Assembly (NCBI GenBank): GCA_903905585.1
Contig: CAIVHB010000025.1
Location: 1-43,922 of the forward strand
DNA from: an uncultured Ferrovum sp.
GTDB taxonomy: Bacteria; Pseudomonadota; Gammaproteobacteria; Burkholderiales; Ferrovaceae
Direction of reading: 5' to 3'
DNA: 43,922 nucleotides
Below, piece after piece: positions 1 to 7,382 of this stretch. Made by a program: the position numbers and the translations under genes. Below the pieces are notes generated by a model, which was not told where the DNA came from, did no database searches, and saw nothing but the letters and a program-made list of their open reading frames with translations. Position 1 is the first letter of the stretch, and the number at the start of each line of letters is the position of its first letter.

Positions 1-139
1 CCCCCAACATTAAGGCTTCACCTTGTCCGAAATTAAGGGTGCCTGAAGTTGCGAAGGTACTTTGATAGCCAAAGGCAATCACAGCATAGATCATGCCGAG
101 CGCAACGCCACTCAGAAGCAACTGAAGCAAAATGGCCAT
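1..139 (-). CDS. Branched-chain amino acid/amide ABC transporter permease, LivH type (partial, N-terminus only)
   Basis: Only the first 46 codons are inside the window; the gene continues beyond the left edge. The translation begins MAILLQLLLSGVALGMIYAV and continues through a Phe-Gly-Gln-rich turn, the usual N-terminal first membrane helix and following loop of LivH-family inner-membrane permeases. The ATG is at 137-139. It lies downstream of a periplasmic binding-protein gene on the same strand (78 bases between), so the two probably belong to one uptake operon for branched-chain amino acids, amides or a related small substrate. The substrate cannot be read from this fragment. Family assignment is fairly sure; specificity is not. 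Confidence 0.8.
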   Translation of the reverse strand, partial: MAILLQLLLSGVALGMIYAVIAFGYQSTFATSGTLNFGQGEALMLG

Positions 140-168
140 GTGTTGGTCTCCACTACATAATATATAAA

Positions 169-190
169 GGGCGACTCATCAGAGCCGCCC
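169..190 (-). terminator. Intercistronic hairpin between binding protein and permease
   Basis: GGGCGACTC (169-177) and GAGCCGCCC (182-190) can pair over nine positions with one A/C mismatch and a 4-base loop. On the minus strand it is followed by an A/T-rich stretch without a clean U-run, so it looks more like an attenuating or mRNA-end-stabilising element than a full terminator. Such a structure after a binding-protein gene could keep that protein in excess over the permease; this is inference. Confidence 0.45.
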
Positions 191-217
191 CCAAGAGCGT
201 TGCTGTGAGATGAAGGT

Positions 218-1423
218 TTAGTGCTTTTCTAGACGAAAGGGGTTCTTGCGTTCTTCTTCGTAGGCATACACCACATGTCCATCTTTGACTTCACCAATCA
301 CTGGAATATTGGTTGTGATCGCTTCGTGGTTGTCATGCGAAAAGGGGCGATCATAAATGGTTACAACGCCGTCTACTTTGTCTTTCAAGTTTTCCAAGGC
401 CTCACGCACTTTGGGCCCATCGGTATTACCGGCTTGTTTAATTGCGGCTGCAATTAAATATACTGAGTCGTAACCCTGAGCCGCTGAAACTGGTGAAGGG
501 ATGCGGTCATTGGTAGGATGATAAGCCTTGAGATAAGCATCAATAAACGCTTTACGCTTGGGGGTATTGGGTTCTTGAATGAAGGTTTGAGGCATACGTG
601 CTCCTTCGCTTTCAGCGCCTGCATTATCAATGAAGTTACCCATTGATAAGGTCCAGCTTCCAATCATAGGAACTTTCCAGCCAAGTTTCTTCATTCCAAG
701 TGCAATCTGAGCTAATTCAGGTCCAATCGCATAGGTGAGAACAGCTTGAGCACCTGCCTCTTTAGCTTTTAACAACTGCGGGGTCATATCCACGTCTTTG
801 ACGTTGAATTTTTCTTCCGCAACAGGCTTAAGTCCTTTTGCGGCAAGCGCTTTAACCAAATCTTCTCGTCCTAGCTGACCATAATTTGTAGAGTCAGTCA
901 AAATGGCTATCTTGGTCAATTTGCGACGGCCCACGGCCTCTTCAACAATCATTTGGGACTGAATGCCGTCAGGACAAGAGGTCCTGAAAATGTAGTTATC
1001 AGGGTGCTCAGGAGGCAAAAATTGTTTGGAAACAATGGAGCCAGTAGCGACGTTGTTGATAACGGGGATTTTGGCTTCTTGGTAGAAACGCTGAGAGGCA
1101 AGCGATACACCTGTGTTGATATAGCCCAGGGTGGCAACTACGTGCTCTTTATTAATGAGCTCTTGAGTGACTTGCACGCCACGCTCATTTTTAGCTTCAT
1201 CGTCACGCTCAACTAACTGAATTGGACGGCCAAGGACTCCGCCGGCTTTGTTAATTTCATCTGCAGCCAATTTTGCGCCATCGCGCATGGATACGCCCAT
1301 GGGTGAAGAGCCGCCAGTATAGGGGCCGGATAATCCAATTTTAATAGGATCGGCAGCGAAGCCGGAAGCAATAGTGCTCAGCGCTAAAGCAGCGACTAAG
1401 GAACGAAGACGAAATGATGCCAT
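218..1423 (-). CDS. ABC transporter substrate-binding protein, LivK/Peripla_BP_6 family
   Basis: A 401-residue periplasmic binding protein. Residues 1 to about 23 form a Sec signal peptide (basic start, hydrophobic Leu/Ala core, Ala-x-Ala-like end). The mature part starts with the LivK-family hallmark PIKIGLSGPYTG, and a type I binding-protein fold continues to the C-terminus (TDSTNYGQLGRED in the hinge region, AAQGYDSVYLIAAAIKQAG near the end). The ATG at 1421-1423 has an AGGAG Shine-Dalgarno about nine bases upstream. It precedes a LivH-type permease at the window edge. This is the second such binding protein here; the other heads the complete liv operon at 34-38.5 kb. The ligand could be branched-chain amino acids, an aromatic acid, amide or urea, and cannot be decided from sequence alone. 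Confidence 0.88.
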   Translation of the reverse strand: MASFRLRSLVAALALSTIASGFAADPIKIGLSGPYTGGSSPMGVSMRDGAKLAADEINKAGGVLGRPIQLVERDDEAKNERGVQVTQELINKEHVVATLGYINTGVSLASQRFYQEAKIPVINNVATGSIVSKQFLPPEHPDNYIFRTSCPDGIQSQMIVEEAVGRRKLTKIAILTDSTNYGQLGREDLVKALAAKGLKPVAEEKFNVKDVDMTPQLLKAKEAGAQAVLTYAIGPELAQIALGMKKLGWKVPMIGSWTLSMGNFIDNAGAESEGARMPQTFIQEPNTPKRKAFIDAYLKAYHPTNDRIPSPVSAAQGYDSVYLIAAAIKQAGNTDGPKVREALENLKDKVDGVVTIYDRPFSHDNHEAITTNIPVIGEVKDGHVVYAYEEERKNPFRLEKH

Positions 1424-1453
1424 GGCGTGAATCTCCTCTTGATATTAATTTGG

Positions 1454-1483
1454 GGGCTTAATCGGGATAAAAGCCGATAGCCC
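1454..1483 (-). promoter_or_regulatory. Leader hairpin upstream of the binding-protein gene
   Basis: On the minus strand GGGCT-ATCGG (1483-1474) pairs with CCGAT-TA-AGCCC (1465-1454). The stem has ten base pairs, a two-base TA bulge and an 8-base loop. It lies about 15 bases before the Shine-Dalgarno of the gene starting at 1423 and would be inside the 5' untranslated region if the promoter proposed at 1506-1534 is right. It could modulate translation or stability. No known riboswitch consensus was recognised. Confidence 0.5.
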
Positions 1484-1505
1484 ATCTTTAAATGCGTCGT
1501 AATAC

Positions 1506-1534
1506 AATATATTAACAGTCTAACAGTCTAACAG
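1506..1534 (-). promoter_or_regulatory. Putative promoter of the second binding-protein gene
   Basis: A minus-strand TATATT (1506-1511, five of six consensus matches) stands 17 bases from CTGTTA (1529-1534, a weak -35). The tandem repeats at 1513-1536 fill the spacer and the -35, so a bound protein would directly affect this promoter. Predicted transcription start is near 1499, giving a leader of about 75 bases that contains the hairpin at 1454-1483. The weak -35 suggests dependence on an activator, or that I have the wrong box. Confidence 0.35.
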
Positions 1535-1536
1535 TT
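1513..1536. repeat. Three tandem 8-bp repeats with a downstream inverted copy
   Basis: TAACAGTC (1513-1520), TAACAGTC (1521-1528) and TAACAGTT (1529-1536) lie head to tail. AACAGTT (1530-1536) is mirrored by AACTGTT (1550-1556), giving a 7-bp inverted repeat with a 13-base gap. The block is in the intergenic region between divergent genes for a binding protein and an APC permease. Eight-base spacing is not a whole helical turn, so alternate copies would face different sides. It could be a regulator binding site or a slippage product. Confidence 0.7.
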
Positions 1537-1616
1537 TAATGCGTTTGCTAACTGTTCGTGCAGTCAATCATACCCATTCAGGCCTGCTTAGGCTAAAACT
1601 TGAGGTTTTTATATTT

Positions 1617-2993
1617 ATGGCTTCTGAGCTTAAAAAAGATAGCCTTGGTTTTGTTCAGTCTTTACTGATTGGTATAGCTGGATCCGCACCCACATTTAGT
1701 ATTTCAGCCACCATGAGCACCTTAATTGCCGCGGTGGGTATCTTGGCGCCCGCTAGCTTGTTGTATTCCGGGATCATGATGCTAGGCATTGTCCTAGCCT
1801 ATCTTTTTTTAAATGCCTACAACCCTAACTCCGGCGCTTCTTATGCATGGGTAAGTGAGGTTTTTGGTTTGCGATTGGGCTTTTTTGCGGGATGGGCTTT
1901 ACTCGTCGCCTCCGCAATTTTTATGGTTTCTGCAACCATTCCTGCAGCATCGGCCACTTTTTTGCTTTGTGCTCCTGATTTGGCTGACTCGCAGTTGGCG
2001 GTAACGATTTGTGCGATTGCCTGGTTAATCATTGTTACTTTCGTGGTTGTGAAGGGGGTTGGACTTACAGCAAAGATTCAGATGATCATGACTTTGTGTG
2101 AACTCACGATCCTGCTCATTATTTCTTGTTTAGTCTTGGCTCATTTGGGGTCTGGCTTCGCGCATCAGATCAATTGGCAATCGTTTTCTCCCAATGCTTT
2201 TGACACTACTTCGTTTTCTAGTGGTGTTGTGATTGCCTTGTTTTTCTTTTGGGGTTGGGACGTTTCTCTTAATCTAAATGAAGAAACTAAATCCGCGCGG
2301 CAATCGCCTGGATATGGTGCATTGGGCGCGGTCATTGTGACCATCGTTTTTTTTACGGCATTTGCCGCAATTGTATTAATGGCTTTGAGTGATCAAGAGA
2401 TTAATCGGGCTGGGACGAATGTTGTTTTTGTGGTTGCAGATAAGGTTTTACCAAGACCTTGGAATTATTTGGCTGTATTGGCTTTGATGTTATCTACGAT
2501 AGGTACTTTAGAAACATCGATTTTGCAATTTACGCGCACGATGTTTTCCAAATCGCGGGATGGTCTTTTGCATAGGCGCTGGGCGAAGATCCATCAAGAT
2601 TGGGGTACACCCCATATCGCCACTTTTTTGATTGCGATGATTGGATCCGCTTTATTAATTCTGTCTTTAGCGTCTAAGGATATGGCTGATGTGATGAGTA
2701 AGTCGATTAATGTGATTGGCGTTCAGGCAGCATATTATTATGGGTTTGCCGGCTTAGCTTGTGTTTGGCATTTTAGAAAACGTGCAATCAGTTCGGTGTC
2801 TTCATTTTTTTTTATATTTGTTTGGCCTTTGTTTTCATCCCTGGCGCTGTGGTGGGCTGCTTGCGTCACAGCGCTGACTTTCGATATGGTGACTTCAGTG
2901 ATCGCAATAGGAAGTATTACATTAGGCTTTTGGCCTTTAATGGCGGGTATGAAACGGATTAAACAGGCCAGGATAAAACACTGTGCTCATTAA
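1617..2993 (+). CDS. APC-superfamily amino acid permease
   Basis: A 458-residue integral membrane protein with about twelve hydrophobic helices. The N-terminus LKKDSLGFVQSLLIGIAGSAP is typical of APC (amino acid-polyamine-organocation) transporters, with the small-residue motif in helix 1. A GWDVSLNLNEETKSARQSP segment follows helix 6, matching the family's loop with a conserved Glu. An in-frame extension to 1539 exists, but those residues are not membrane-like and the ATG at 1617-1619 has a GAGG upstream, so I prefer 1617. It probably imports an amino acid or amine by proton symport; the substrate is unknown. A nine-T run at 2805-2813 encodes consecutive Phe codons. It diverges from the binding-protein gene and its stop overlaps the stop of the convergent MarR gene. 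Confidence 0.85.
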   Translation: MASELKKDSLGFVQSLLIGIAGSAPTFSISATMSTLIAAVGILAPASLLYSGIMMLGIVLAYLFLNAYNPNSGASYAWVSEVFGLRLGFFAGWALLVASAIFMVSATIPAASATFLLCAPDLADSQLAVTICAIAWLIIVTFVVVKGVGLTAKIQMIMTLCELTILLIISCLVLAHLGSGFAHQINWQSFSPNAFDTTSFSSGVVIALFFFWGWDVSLNLNEETKSARQSPGYGALGAVIVTIVFFTAFAAIVLMALSDQEINRAGTNVVFVVADKVLPRPWNYLAVLALMLSTIGTLETSILQFTRTMFSKSRDGLLHRRWAKIHQDWGTPHIATFLIAMIGSALLILSLASKDMADVMSKSINVIGVQAAYYYGFAGLACVWHFRKRAISSVSSFFFIFVWPLFSSLALWWAACVTALTFDMVTSVIAIGSITLGFWPLMAGMKRIKQARIKHCAH

Positions 2994-3469
2994 GCGGCAA
3001 CGCTTTGGGCTTCTTCAGTCTGGCCTAACGCACAGACCAAGCCATGAAGCTGGGTACGAAGCTCGTAAAACTGTTTTGCGTCCAGTCCAGTTTTGCAGCC
3101 TACCTCGGTTTGAACTCCGGCTGCACGGGCTTCAAGATCTCTGCCTTGTTCCGATAAGCAAATTCGAACAACACGTTCATCCCGGCTATCCCTGATACGT
3201 GTAATCAGTCCTAAGCTTTCTAAACGCTTAACTAAAGGGGTCAGTGCGGCAGCATCGAGTTGTAATCGCTTTGCGATTTCGCCAACGGGGACCTTATCGT
3301 GTTCCCAAAGTACGATCAAAACCAAGTATTGGGGATAGGTAATACCCAGATCGGTGAGTAGTGAGCGATAGGCGCGGGTGATGGCATGCGTAGCTGCATA
3401 GAGCGCAAAACATAGTTGGTTGTCTAAGCGAAGGTTTTCAAACTTATTCGCTGAAGTATCTGGGGCCAT
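2990..3469 (-). CDS. ohrR: OhrR-type MarR family transcriptional regulator (organic peroxide sensor)
   Basis: A 159-residue winged-helix repressor. The segment LRLDNQLCFALYAATHAITR with Cys20, then TYPQYLVLIVLWE, is the signature of OhrR, where the N-terminal Cys is oxidised by organic hydroperoxides. Cys125 (in VGCKTGLD) sits 105 residues later, the same separation as the Cys22/Cys127 pair known in Xanthomonas OhrR, so it should be a two-Cys sensor. The recognition helix and wing span about residues 60-105 (RDSRDERVVRI). The start ATG at 3467-3469 follows AAGGAGAG. No ohr peroxidase gene is adjacent, which is unusual; the neighbours are an APC permease (convergent, stops overlapping in TTAA) and a divergent gamma-carbonic anhydrase. 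Family assignment is good; the regulated target is unknown. Confidence 0.85.
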   Translation of the reverse strand: MAPDTSANKFENLRLDNQLCFALYAATHAITRAYRSLLTDLGITYPQYLVLIVLWEHDKVPVGEIAKRLQLDAAALTPLVKRLESLGLITRIRDSRDERVVRICLSEQGRDLEARAAGVQTEVGCKTGLDAKQFYELRTQLHGLVCALGQTEEAQSVAA

Positions 3470-3690
3470 GGGGTCTCTCCTTGAAGAGAATATTTAACGG
3501 GCTAATTGCCAACGGTTAAGTCGCCAATGTGTGAGTTCAGAGCATATTATTCTTTTATTGGTTTAAGTATTTTGCGCCAGATCAAACTTTGAGGCTACCG
3601 CTGGAAACGATTGACTTACATTTCCTTACAAAAAATGGTGCGTCGCATCACAAAAGCCTCTTCAGTGGTAAACTAAAAAGTCCATTCATA

Positions 3691-3695
3691 AAGGA
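3691..3695 (+). promoter_or_regulatory. Ribosome binding site deciding the start of the carbonic anhydrase gene
   Basis: AAGGA at 3691-3695 is eight bases before the ATG at 3704. An upstream in-frame ATG at 3695 overlaps the AAGGA and has no site of its own, so translation should begin at 3704. Confidence 0.6.
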
Positions 3696-3703
3696 TGTGC
3701 GCC

Positions 3704-4240
3704 ATGATCTACAATCTAGAAACTGCAAGCCCAGCCTTTGCTGGCGAGTATTTTGTGGCGGATTCTGCGGCTGTTATTGGCAAGGTGAATGCCGGGGATC
3801 AGGTGAGTATCTGGTTTAACGCAGTGGTGCGTGCAGATAATGAGCCTATTAATATTGGCAATTGCTGCAATATTCAAGATGGTGCTGTCCTGCATAATGA
3901 TCCTGGTTATCCACTCACCTTGGATGAGGGGGTGAGCGTGGGCCACCTTGCGATGCTGCATGGATGCACGATTGGCGCAAACACCCTTATTGGCATGAAA
4001 GCAGTGGTGTTAAATGGAGCTGTGATTGGTCGAGACTGTCTAATTGGTGCCGGTAGCCTTGTGACTGGCAACAAAGTCATTCCAGATGGTTCTATGGTGA
4101 TGGGCGCTCCAGCTCGAGTGATTCGTTCTTTGAGTGAAGAAGAAATTGCGGATTTGAAGCGTGTTTCTGAATCCTATGTAAAGCGATCACGCCGTTATCG
4201 TGCCCATCTTAGCGCTGCTCTGATCCCTTCTTATCGTTAG
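3704..4240 (+). CDS. Gamma-class carbonic anhydrase family protein (YrdA/PaaY type)
   Basis: A 178-residue left-handed beta-helix protein built from hexapeptide repeats (such as IGNCCN, IGANTL, IGRDCL, IGAGSL). The three zinc-ligand histidines of gamma-carbonic anhydrases are present as His64, His81 and His86 (VLHND, then VGHLAMLHGC), together with the early Arg in VVRADN and the IQDG turn. The last 35 residues form an amphipathic helix rich in Arg. The family is usually annotated as a carbonic anhydrase or hexapeptide acyltransferase-like protein; many bacterial YrdA-type members have weak or unproven activity. It stands alone on the plus strand, divergent from the ohrR-like gene and ending one base before the convergent proC. 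Confidence 0.85.
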   Translation: MIYNLETASPAFAGEYFVADSAAVIGKVNAGDQVSIWFNAVVRADNEPINIGNCCNIQDGAVLHNDPGYPLTLDEGVSVGHLAMLHGCTIGANTLIGMKAVVLNGAVIGRDCLIGAGSLVTGNKVIPDGSMVMGAPARVIRSLSEEEIADLKRVSESYVKRSRRYRAHLSAALIPSYR

Positions 4241-4241
4241 A

Positions 4242-5087
4242 TTAGGATTGGCTTAAAATGTCCCCCAATTCTTGGGCGCGGTGATCAGCGGCTCGGGCTG
4301 CTGCACCAATAGTCTCTATCCATTGAGCTTGTGCCATGACCTCTAAGGCAGCCTGAGTGGTGCCGCCAGGGGATGTAACCTTGGTGCGGAGAACGGTAGG
4401 AGAGTCTTCACTTTCTGCGGCGAGCTTGGCGGCGCCCACTAAGGTTTGTACTGCGAGTTCACGAGCAATTTGAGGGCTTAGCCCTAGTTGATGTCCTACG
4501 GCTATTAAGCCTTCCAGAAAATGAAAGACATAAGCAGGGCCGCTCCCTGAGATGGCTGTAACGGCATCGAGGTCCCGCTCTTTTTCAACCCAGACGACTT
4601 TGCCTACAGCTTCTAGAAGCTGCTGTGCCAAGGTTCTGTCGATGGCATCAACTTCCTCGCAGGCATAAAGACCGGTAATACCGGCTCGCACTAATGCTGG
4701 GGTATTGGGCATGGCGCGCACAATATTCCGATGCCCACTAAGCCAGCGTGATAGATCAGCGGTTCTGACTCCGGCTGCAATGCTCATGATCATGCAATTA
4801 GATGTTTTTGATGCAATATCGCGACAAATAGATGCTAATTGCTGTGGTTTAACCGCAAACACGACGCAGTTGGCATCTGTTAAGACTTCATCAGAATCTG
4901 CGCTGGCAATAATGCCGTGTCGTTCGATTAAAGCATGACGTGCTTCAGGTTGTATTTCAAGAACGCGGATTTGGCTACCAGCCATTCCTGCATCGATCAG
5001 CCCAGCAATGAGGGCAGAAGCCATATTGCCCCCGCCAATAAATGCGATATGGGTTTGATCAAAAAGAGAAGGAACAGAGGATTTCAT
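4242..5087 (-). CDS. proC: Pyrroline-5-carboxylate reductase
   Basis: Catalyses the last step of proline synthesis, NAD(P)H-dependent reduction of 1-pyrroline-5-carboxylate. The N-terminal Rossmann motif IAFIGGGNMASALIAGL covers residues 14-30. AVKPQQ follows at the end of the dinucleotide fold, the SGSGPAYVFHFLEG signature lies in the second half, and VTSPGGTTQAAL is the conserved C-terminal segment. Length (281 residues) is normal. A GTG at 5093 is in frame, but GAGG sits eight bases before the ATG at 5085-5087, so I choose the ATG. It is the last gene of the long minus-strand block, 19 bases after yggS, the very common yggS-proC pairing. proA in the same block supplies an earlier step of the same pathway. 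Confidence 0.96.
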   Translation of the reverse strand: MKSSVPSLFDQTHIAFIGGGNMASALIAGLIDAGMAGSQIRVLEIQPEARHALIERHGIIASADSDEVLTDANCVVFAVKPQQLASICRDIASKTSNCMIMSIAAGVRTADLSRWLSGHRNIVRAMPNTPALVRAGITGLYACEEVDAIDRTLAQQLLEAVGKVVWVEKERDLDAVTAISGSGPAYVFHFLEGLIAVGHQLGLSPQIARELAVQTLVGAAKLAAESEDSPTVLRTKVTSPGGTTQAALEVMAQAQWIETIGAAARAADHRAQELGDILSQS

Positions 5088-5106
5088 AAGCACGGCCTCA
5101 ATCAGT

Positions 5107-5793
5107 TTATTGGGGATGGGGTTTGGGTGATCGGCTGCCGAATAAAGCGGATCCTACTCTGATTAGGTTTGACCCTTCTTCCATAGCAATCGCATAGTCG
5201 GCAGACATTCCCATCGAAAGGGTATCAAGAGGGATTCCAGCTTTTTCTATTTGATTTTTCAGTACTTTCAGTTGTGCAAAACGGCTTCTTAATAGGGTTT
5301 CGTCTTCGCTAGGTTCGGGAATCGCCATCAGGCCGCGTAATTGCAATTGTGGAAGGACTGAGATTGCTTGAGCAAGTGCAAGCGCTTCATTTGGATTAAC
5401 GCCTGACTTACTGGCTTCTTCACTTACGTTTACCTGGATACAGATCTGAATAGGAGGAAGATCCATTGCACGTTGAGCGGATAGGCGCTCAGCCAGTTTC
5501 AATCGATCGATAGAGTGGACCCAAGAAAAATGTTCAGCGACTAGTTTGGTTTTATTGCTTTGAAGCGGGCCAATAAAATGCCATTCAATAGGTAGGTCTT
5601 GAAGCAAAGCTTGTTTATCGATGGCTTCTTGGACGTAATTCTCGCCAAAAATAGGTAATCCACAATGGAAGGCTTCACGTACGACATCTGCAGATTGAGT
5701 TTTGCTCACTGCTACCAATGTAAGAGGCCGACCTGCTTTTAACTGATTGAAGTGATCAAGAAAGACGGAAATGTTTTGGGAGAGGCTGGTCAT
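5107..5793 (-). CDS. yggS: YggS family pyridoxal phosphate homeostasis protein
   Basis: A 228-residue PLP-binding TIM-barrel protein (PLPBP/YggS). Lys31 in VAVSK is the expected PLP Schiff-base residue; FGENYVQEA, EWHFIGPLQSNK and the phosphate-binding SMGMSADYAIAMEEGSNLIRVG are all present. The family has no clear enzymatic activity; it controls free PLP and affects amino-acid pools. Placement immediately before proC is the classic context. The ATG at 5791-5793 has no good Shine-Dalgarno, and the gene begins 14 bases after the upstream methyltransferase gene, suggesting translation by reinitiation. Confidence 0.95.
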   Translation of the reverse strand: MTSLSQNISVFLDHFNQLKAGRPLTLVAVSKTQSADVVREAFHCGLPIFGENYVQEAIDKQALLQDLPIEWHFIGPLQSNKTKLVAEHFSWVHSIDRLKLAERLSAQRAMDLPPIQICIQVNVSEEASKSGVNPNEALALAQAISVLPQLQLRGLMAIPEPSEDETLLRSRFAQLKVLKNQIEKAGIPLDTLSMGMSADYAIAMEEGSNLIRVGSALFGSRSPKPHPQ

Positions 5794-5807
5794 GGCCGGG
5801 TAAGCTT

Positions 5808-6953
5808 TTAATCGCGCCGATTAGATCCAGCGATCAAGGTGTATTGAAACAGTCGACAATCGATCTGGCCGTTGAACAGAGGCATGCGCCTACCTACTGA
5901 GAGTCGAATCATTTTTGCGAGGCGAAGGTCACCACTCAAAATGTAAGCGTTCCAACCACTATATCGGCGCTTTAGGACGTCTCCGAACAGTGGGTAGAAC
6001 TCAGCCATCTCATCGTCTTCCCCAACGCGCACGCCATAAGGAGGATTGGTAACCATCATGCCTTCAAGAACGGGAGGAGAAGACTCTAGAACATTCACCT
6101 GCTTAAGAAGAACTGCTGCATCGAGGCCCAATGCTGCAAGATTTTCTCGTGTCATAGCAACCGCATAGCCAGCAATATCGCTGCCCCAGATGGGAAGTTC
6201 TTTGTTTGCTGGCTGTGCACGCTCTTCAGCTGCACTTTTAAGATCTTGCCAATCTTTCGCAGCAAAGCCGTCGAGTAGCTCAAAGGCAAAGGATCGTCCT
6301 AAGCCGGGCGCATGACCCAAAGTAATTTGAGCTGCTTCAATTAAAAAAGTACCGCTTCCACACATGGGGTCATAGAGCGGTGTATCAGGCTTCCATCCGG
6401 CAAGTCGCAGAATGCCTGAGGCAAGGTTTTTCTTTAAGGGAGCTGCTCCGGTATCGCGTTCAACGCCTCGTCTGAACAGGCCCGGACCTGAAGTATCGAG
6501 GTATAAAGTCATATCAAAGCGATCTAGATGCAGATGAACTTGTACTTGAGGTTCTCTCACATCAATCGAAGGGCGCTGGCCCTCTGTTTCGCGAAAACGA
6601 TCGCAGATGGCATCCTTCACTCTTAAGGTTAAGAAGTCGATGCTTTTCAGGGGACATTTAATTGCTGAGGTTTCTACTTTTAGGGTGAGTTCAGAATCGA
6701 ACCAATCCTCCCATGGGGTTTCGCGAGCCAAGGTATAGATATCGTCTTCGCGTTCATAAGTGCCCTGTGCCACTTGCATAAGAACGCGACTGGCAATACG
6801 CGACTCCAAATTCACCAGCATGGCAGAACGCGCGTTACCGCGAAATGCGACACCTGCATCTGAAACGGTTACTTGTTCTAGGCCAAGTTCTGTGAGTTCC
6901 TCGGCAAGGACAGATTCGAGACCTTTAGGGCAGGGAGCATAAAATTGGATCAA
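5808..6953 (-). CDS. THUMP-domain class I SAM-dependent RNA methyltransferase (RlmL N-terminal half type)
   Basis: A 381-residue protein with an N-terminal ferredoxin-like/THUMP region (about residues 1-155; PCPKGLESVLAEEL near the start) and a Rossmann methyltransferase domain. DPMCGSGTFLIEAA at 195-208 is the SAM-binding motif and NPPYG at 303-307 the amino-methylation motif IV. It corresponds to the rlmL half of the E. coli RlmKL fusion, which makes m2G2445 in 23S rRNA; single-domain versions are usual in other bacteria. The start is TTG at 6951-6953, overlapping the hemJ stop by four bases, so translation is probably coupled. The exact nucleotide target is inferred from family, not proven. 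Confidence 0.88.
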   Translation of the reverse strand: MIQFYAPCPKGLESVLAEELTELGLEQVTVSDAGVAFRGNARSAMLVNLESRIASRVLMQVAQGTYEREDDIYTLARETPWEDWFDSELTLKVETSAIKCPLKSIDFLTLRVKDAICDRFRETEGQRPSIDVREPQVQVHLHLDRFDMTLYLDTSGPGLFRRGVERDTGAAPLKKNLASGILRLAGWKPDTPLYDPMCGSGTFLIEAAQITLGHAPGLGRSFAFELLDGFAAKDWQDLKSAAEERAQPANKELPIWGSDIAGYAVAMTRENLAALGLDAAVLLKQVNVLESSPPVLEGMMVTNPPYGVRVGEDDEMAEFYPLFGDVLKRRYSGWNAYILSGDLRLAKMIRLSVGRRMPLFNGQIDCRLFQYTLIAGSNRRD

Positions 6954-7378
6954 AACGGTTTCACCACAACAAGAATTGCAACTGCTATAAATGCGAGTAC
7001 AGGAAGTTCGTTAAACCAACGGTACCAAATGTGAGTGCGCGTATTGGCGCCCACCAAAAAAACCCTGAGCACTTTCCCGCAATAAAAATGATAGGCCAGC
7101 AAGGTCAAAACCAGAAGTAATTTGACGTGTAACCACCCTTGCCCTGGGCCGCTTCCAATCCCTATTACAAGCCAAAGATACAGTCCTAGGCATAGAGCAG
7201 GGATCATGAGTATTGTCATGAAGCGGTAGAGCTTTCGTGCCATAAGAAGTAGGCGGTCTCGTTCAGCAAGGCTGTCTGCAGGCACCATTGCCAGATTCAC
7301 GAAAATTCTGGGTAAATAGAATAAGCCTGCAAACCAACTTGCAACAAATACAATGTGAAAGGCTTTAATCCAAAGCAT
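6950..7378 (-). CDS. hemJ: Protoporphyrinogen IX oxidase HemJ-type membrane protein
   Basis: A 142-residue membrane protein with four hydrophobic helices. The start MLWIKAFHIVFVASWFAGLF with His8, followed by YLPRIFVN, and the C-terminal WFNELPVL with VVVKPF are hallmarks of HemJ (UPF0093), which oxidises protoporphyrinogen IX to protoporphyrin IX. The protein is also often annotated as CopD-family. HemJ is the common enzyme in bacteria lacking HemG and HemY, and hemF, the preceding step in the pathway, is present at 22-23 kb. The gene begins four bases after the stop of the upstream hydrolase gene and overlaps the following methyltransferase. Confidence 0.85.
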   Translation of the reverse strand: MLWIKAFHIVFVASWFAGLFYLPRIFVNLAMVPADSLAERDRLLLMARKLYRFMTILMIPALCLGLYLWLVIGIGSGPGQGWLHVKLLLVLTLLAYHFYCGKVLRVFLVGANTRTHIWYRWFNELPVLAFIAVAILVVVKPF

Positions 7379-7382
7379 GTTG

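Noticed and set aside
1539-1616. 26-codon extension of the APC permease
   Set aside because: It begins just past the tandem repeats and overlaps the inverted copy, is not membrane-like, and the ATG at 1617 has a better ribosome site.
3611-3674. Promoter for the gamma-carbonic anhydrase gene (TTGACT at 3611, TAAACT at 3669)
   Set aside because: The two boxes are not paired at a valid distance and neither has a convincing partner.
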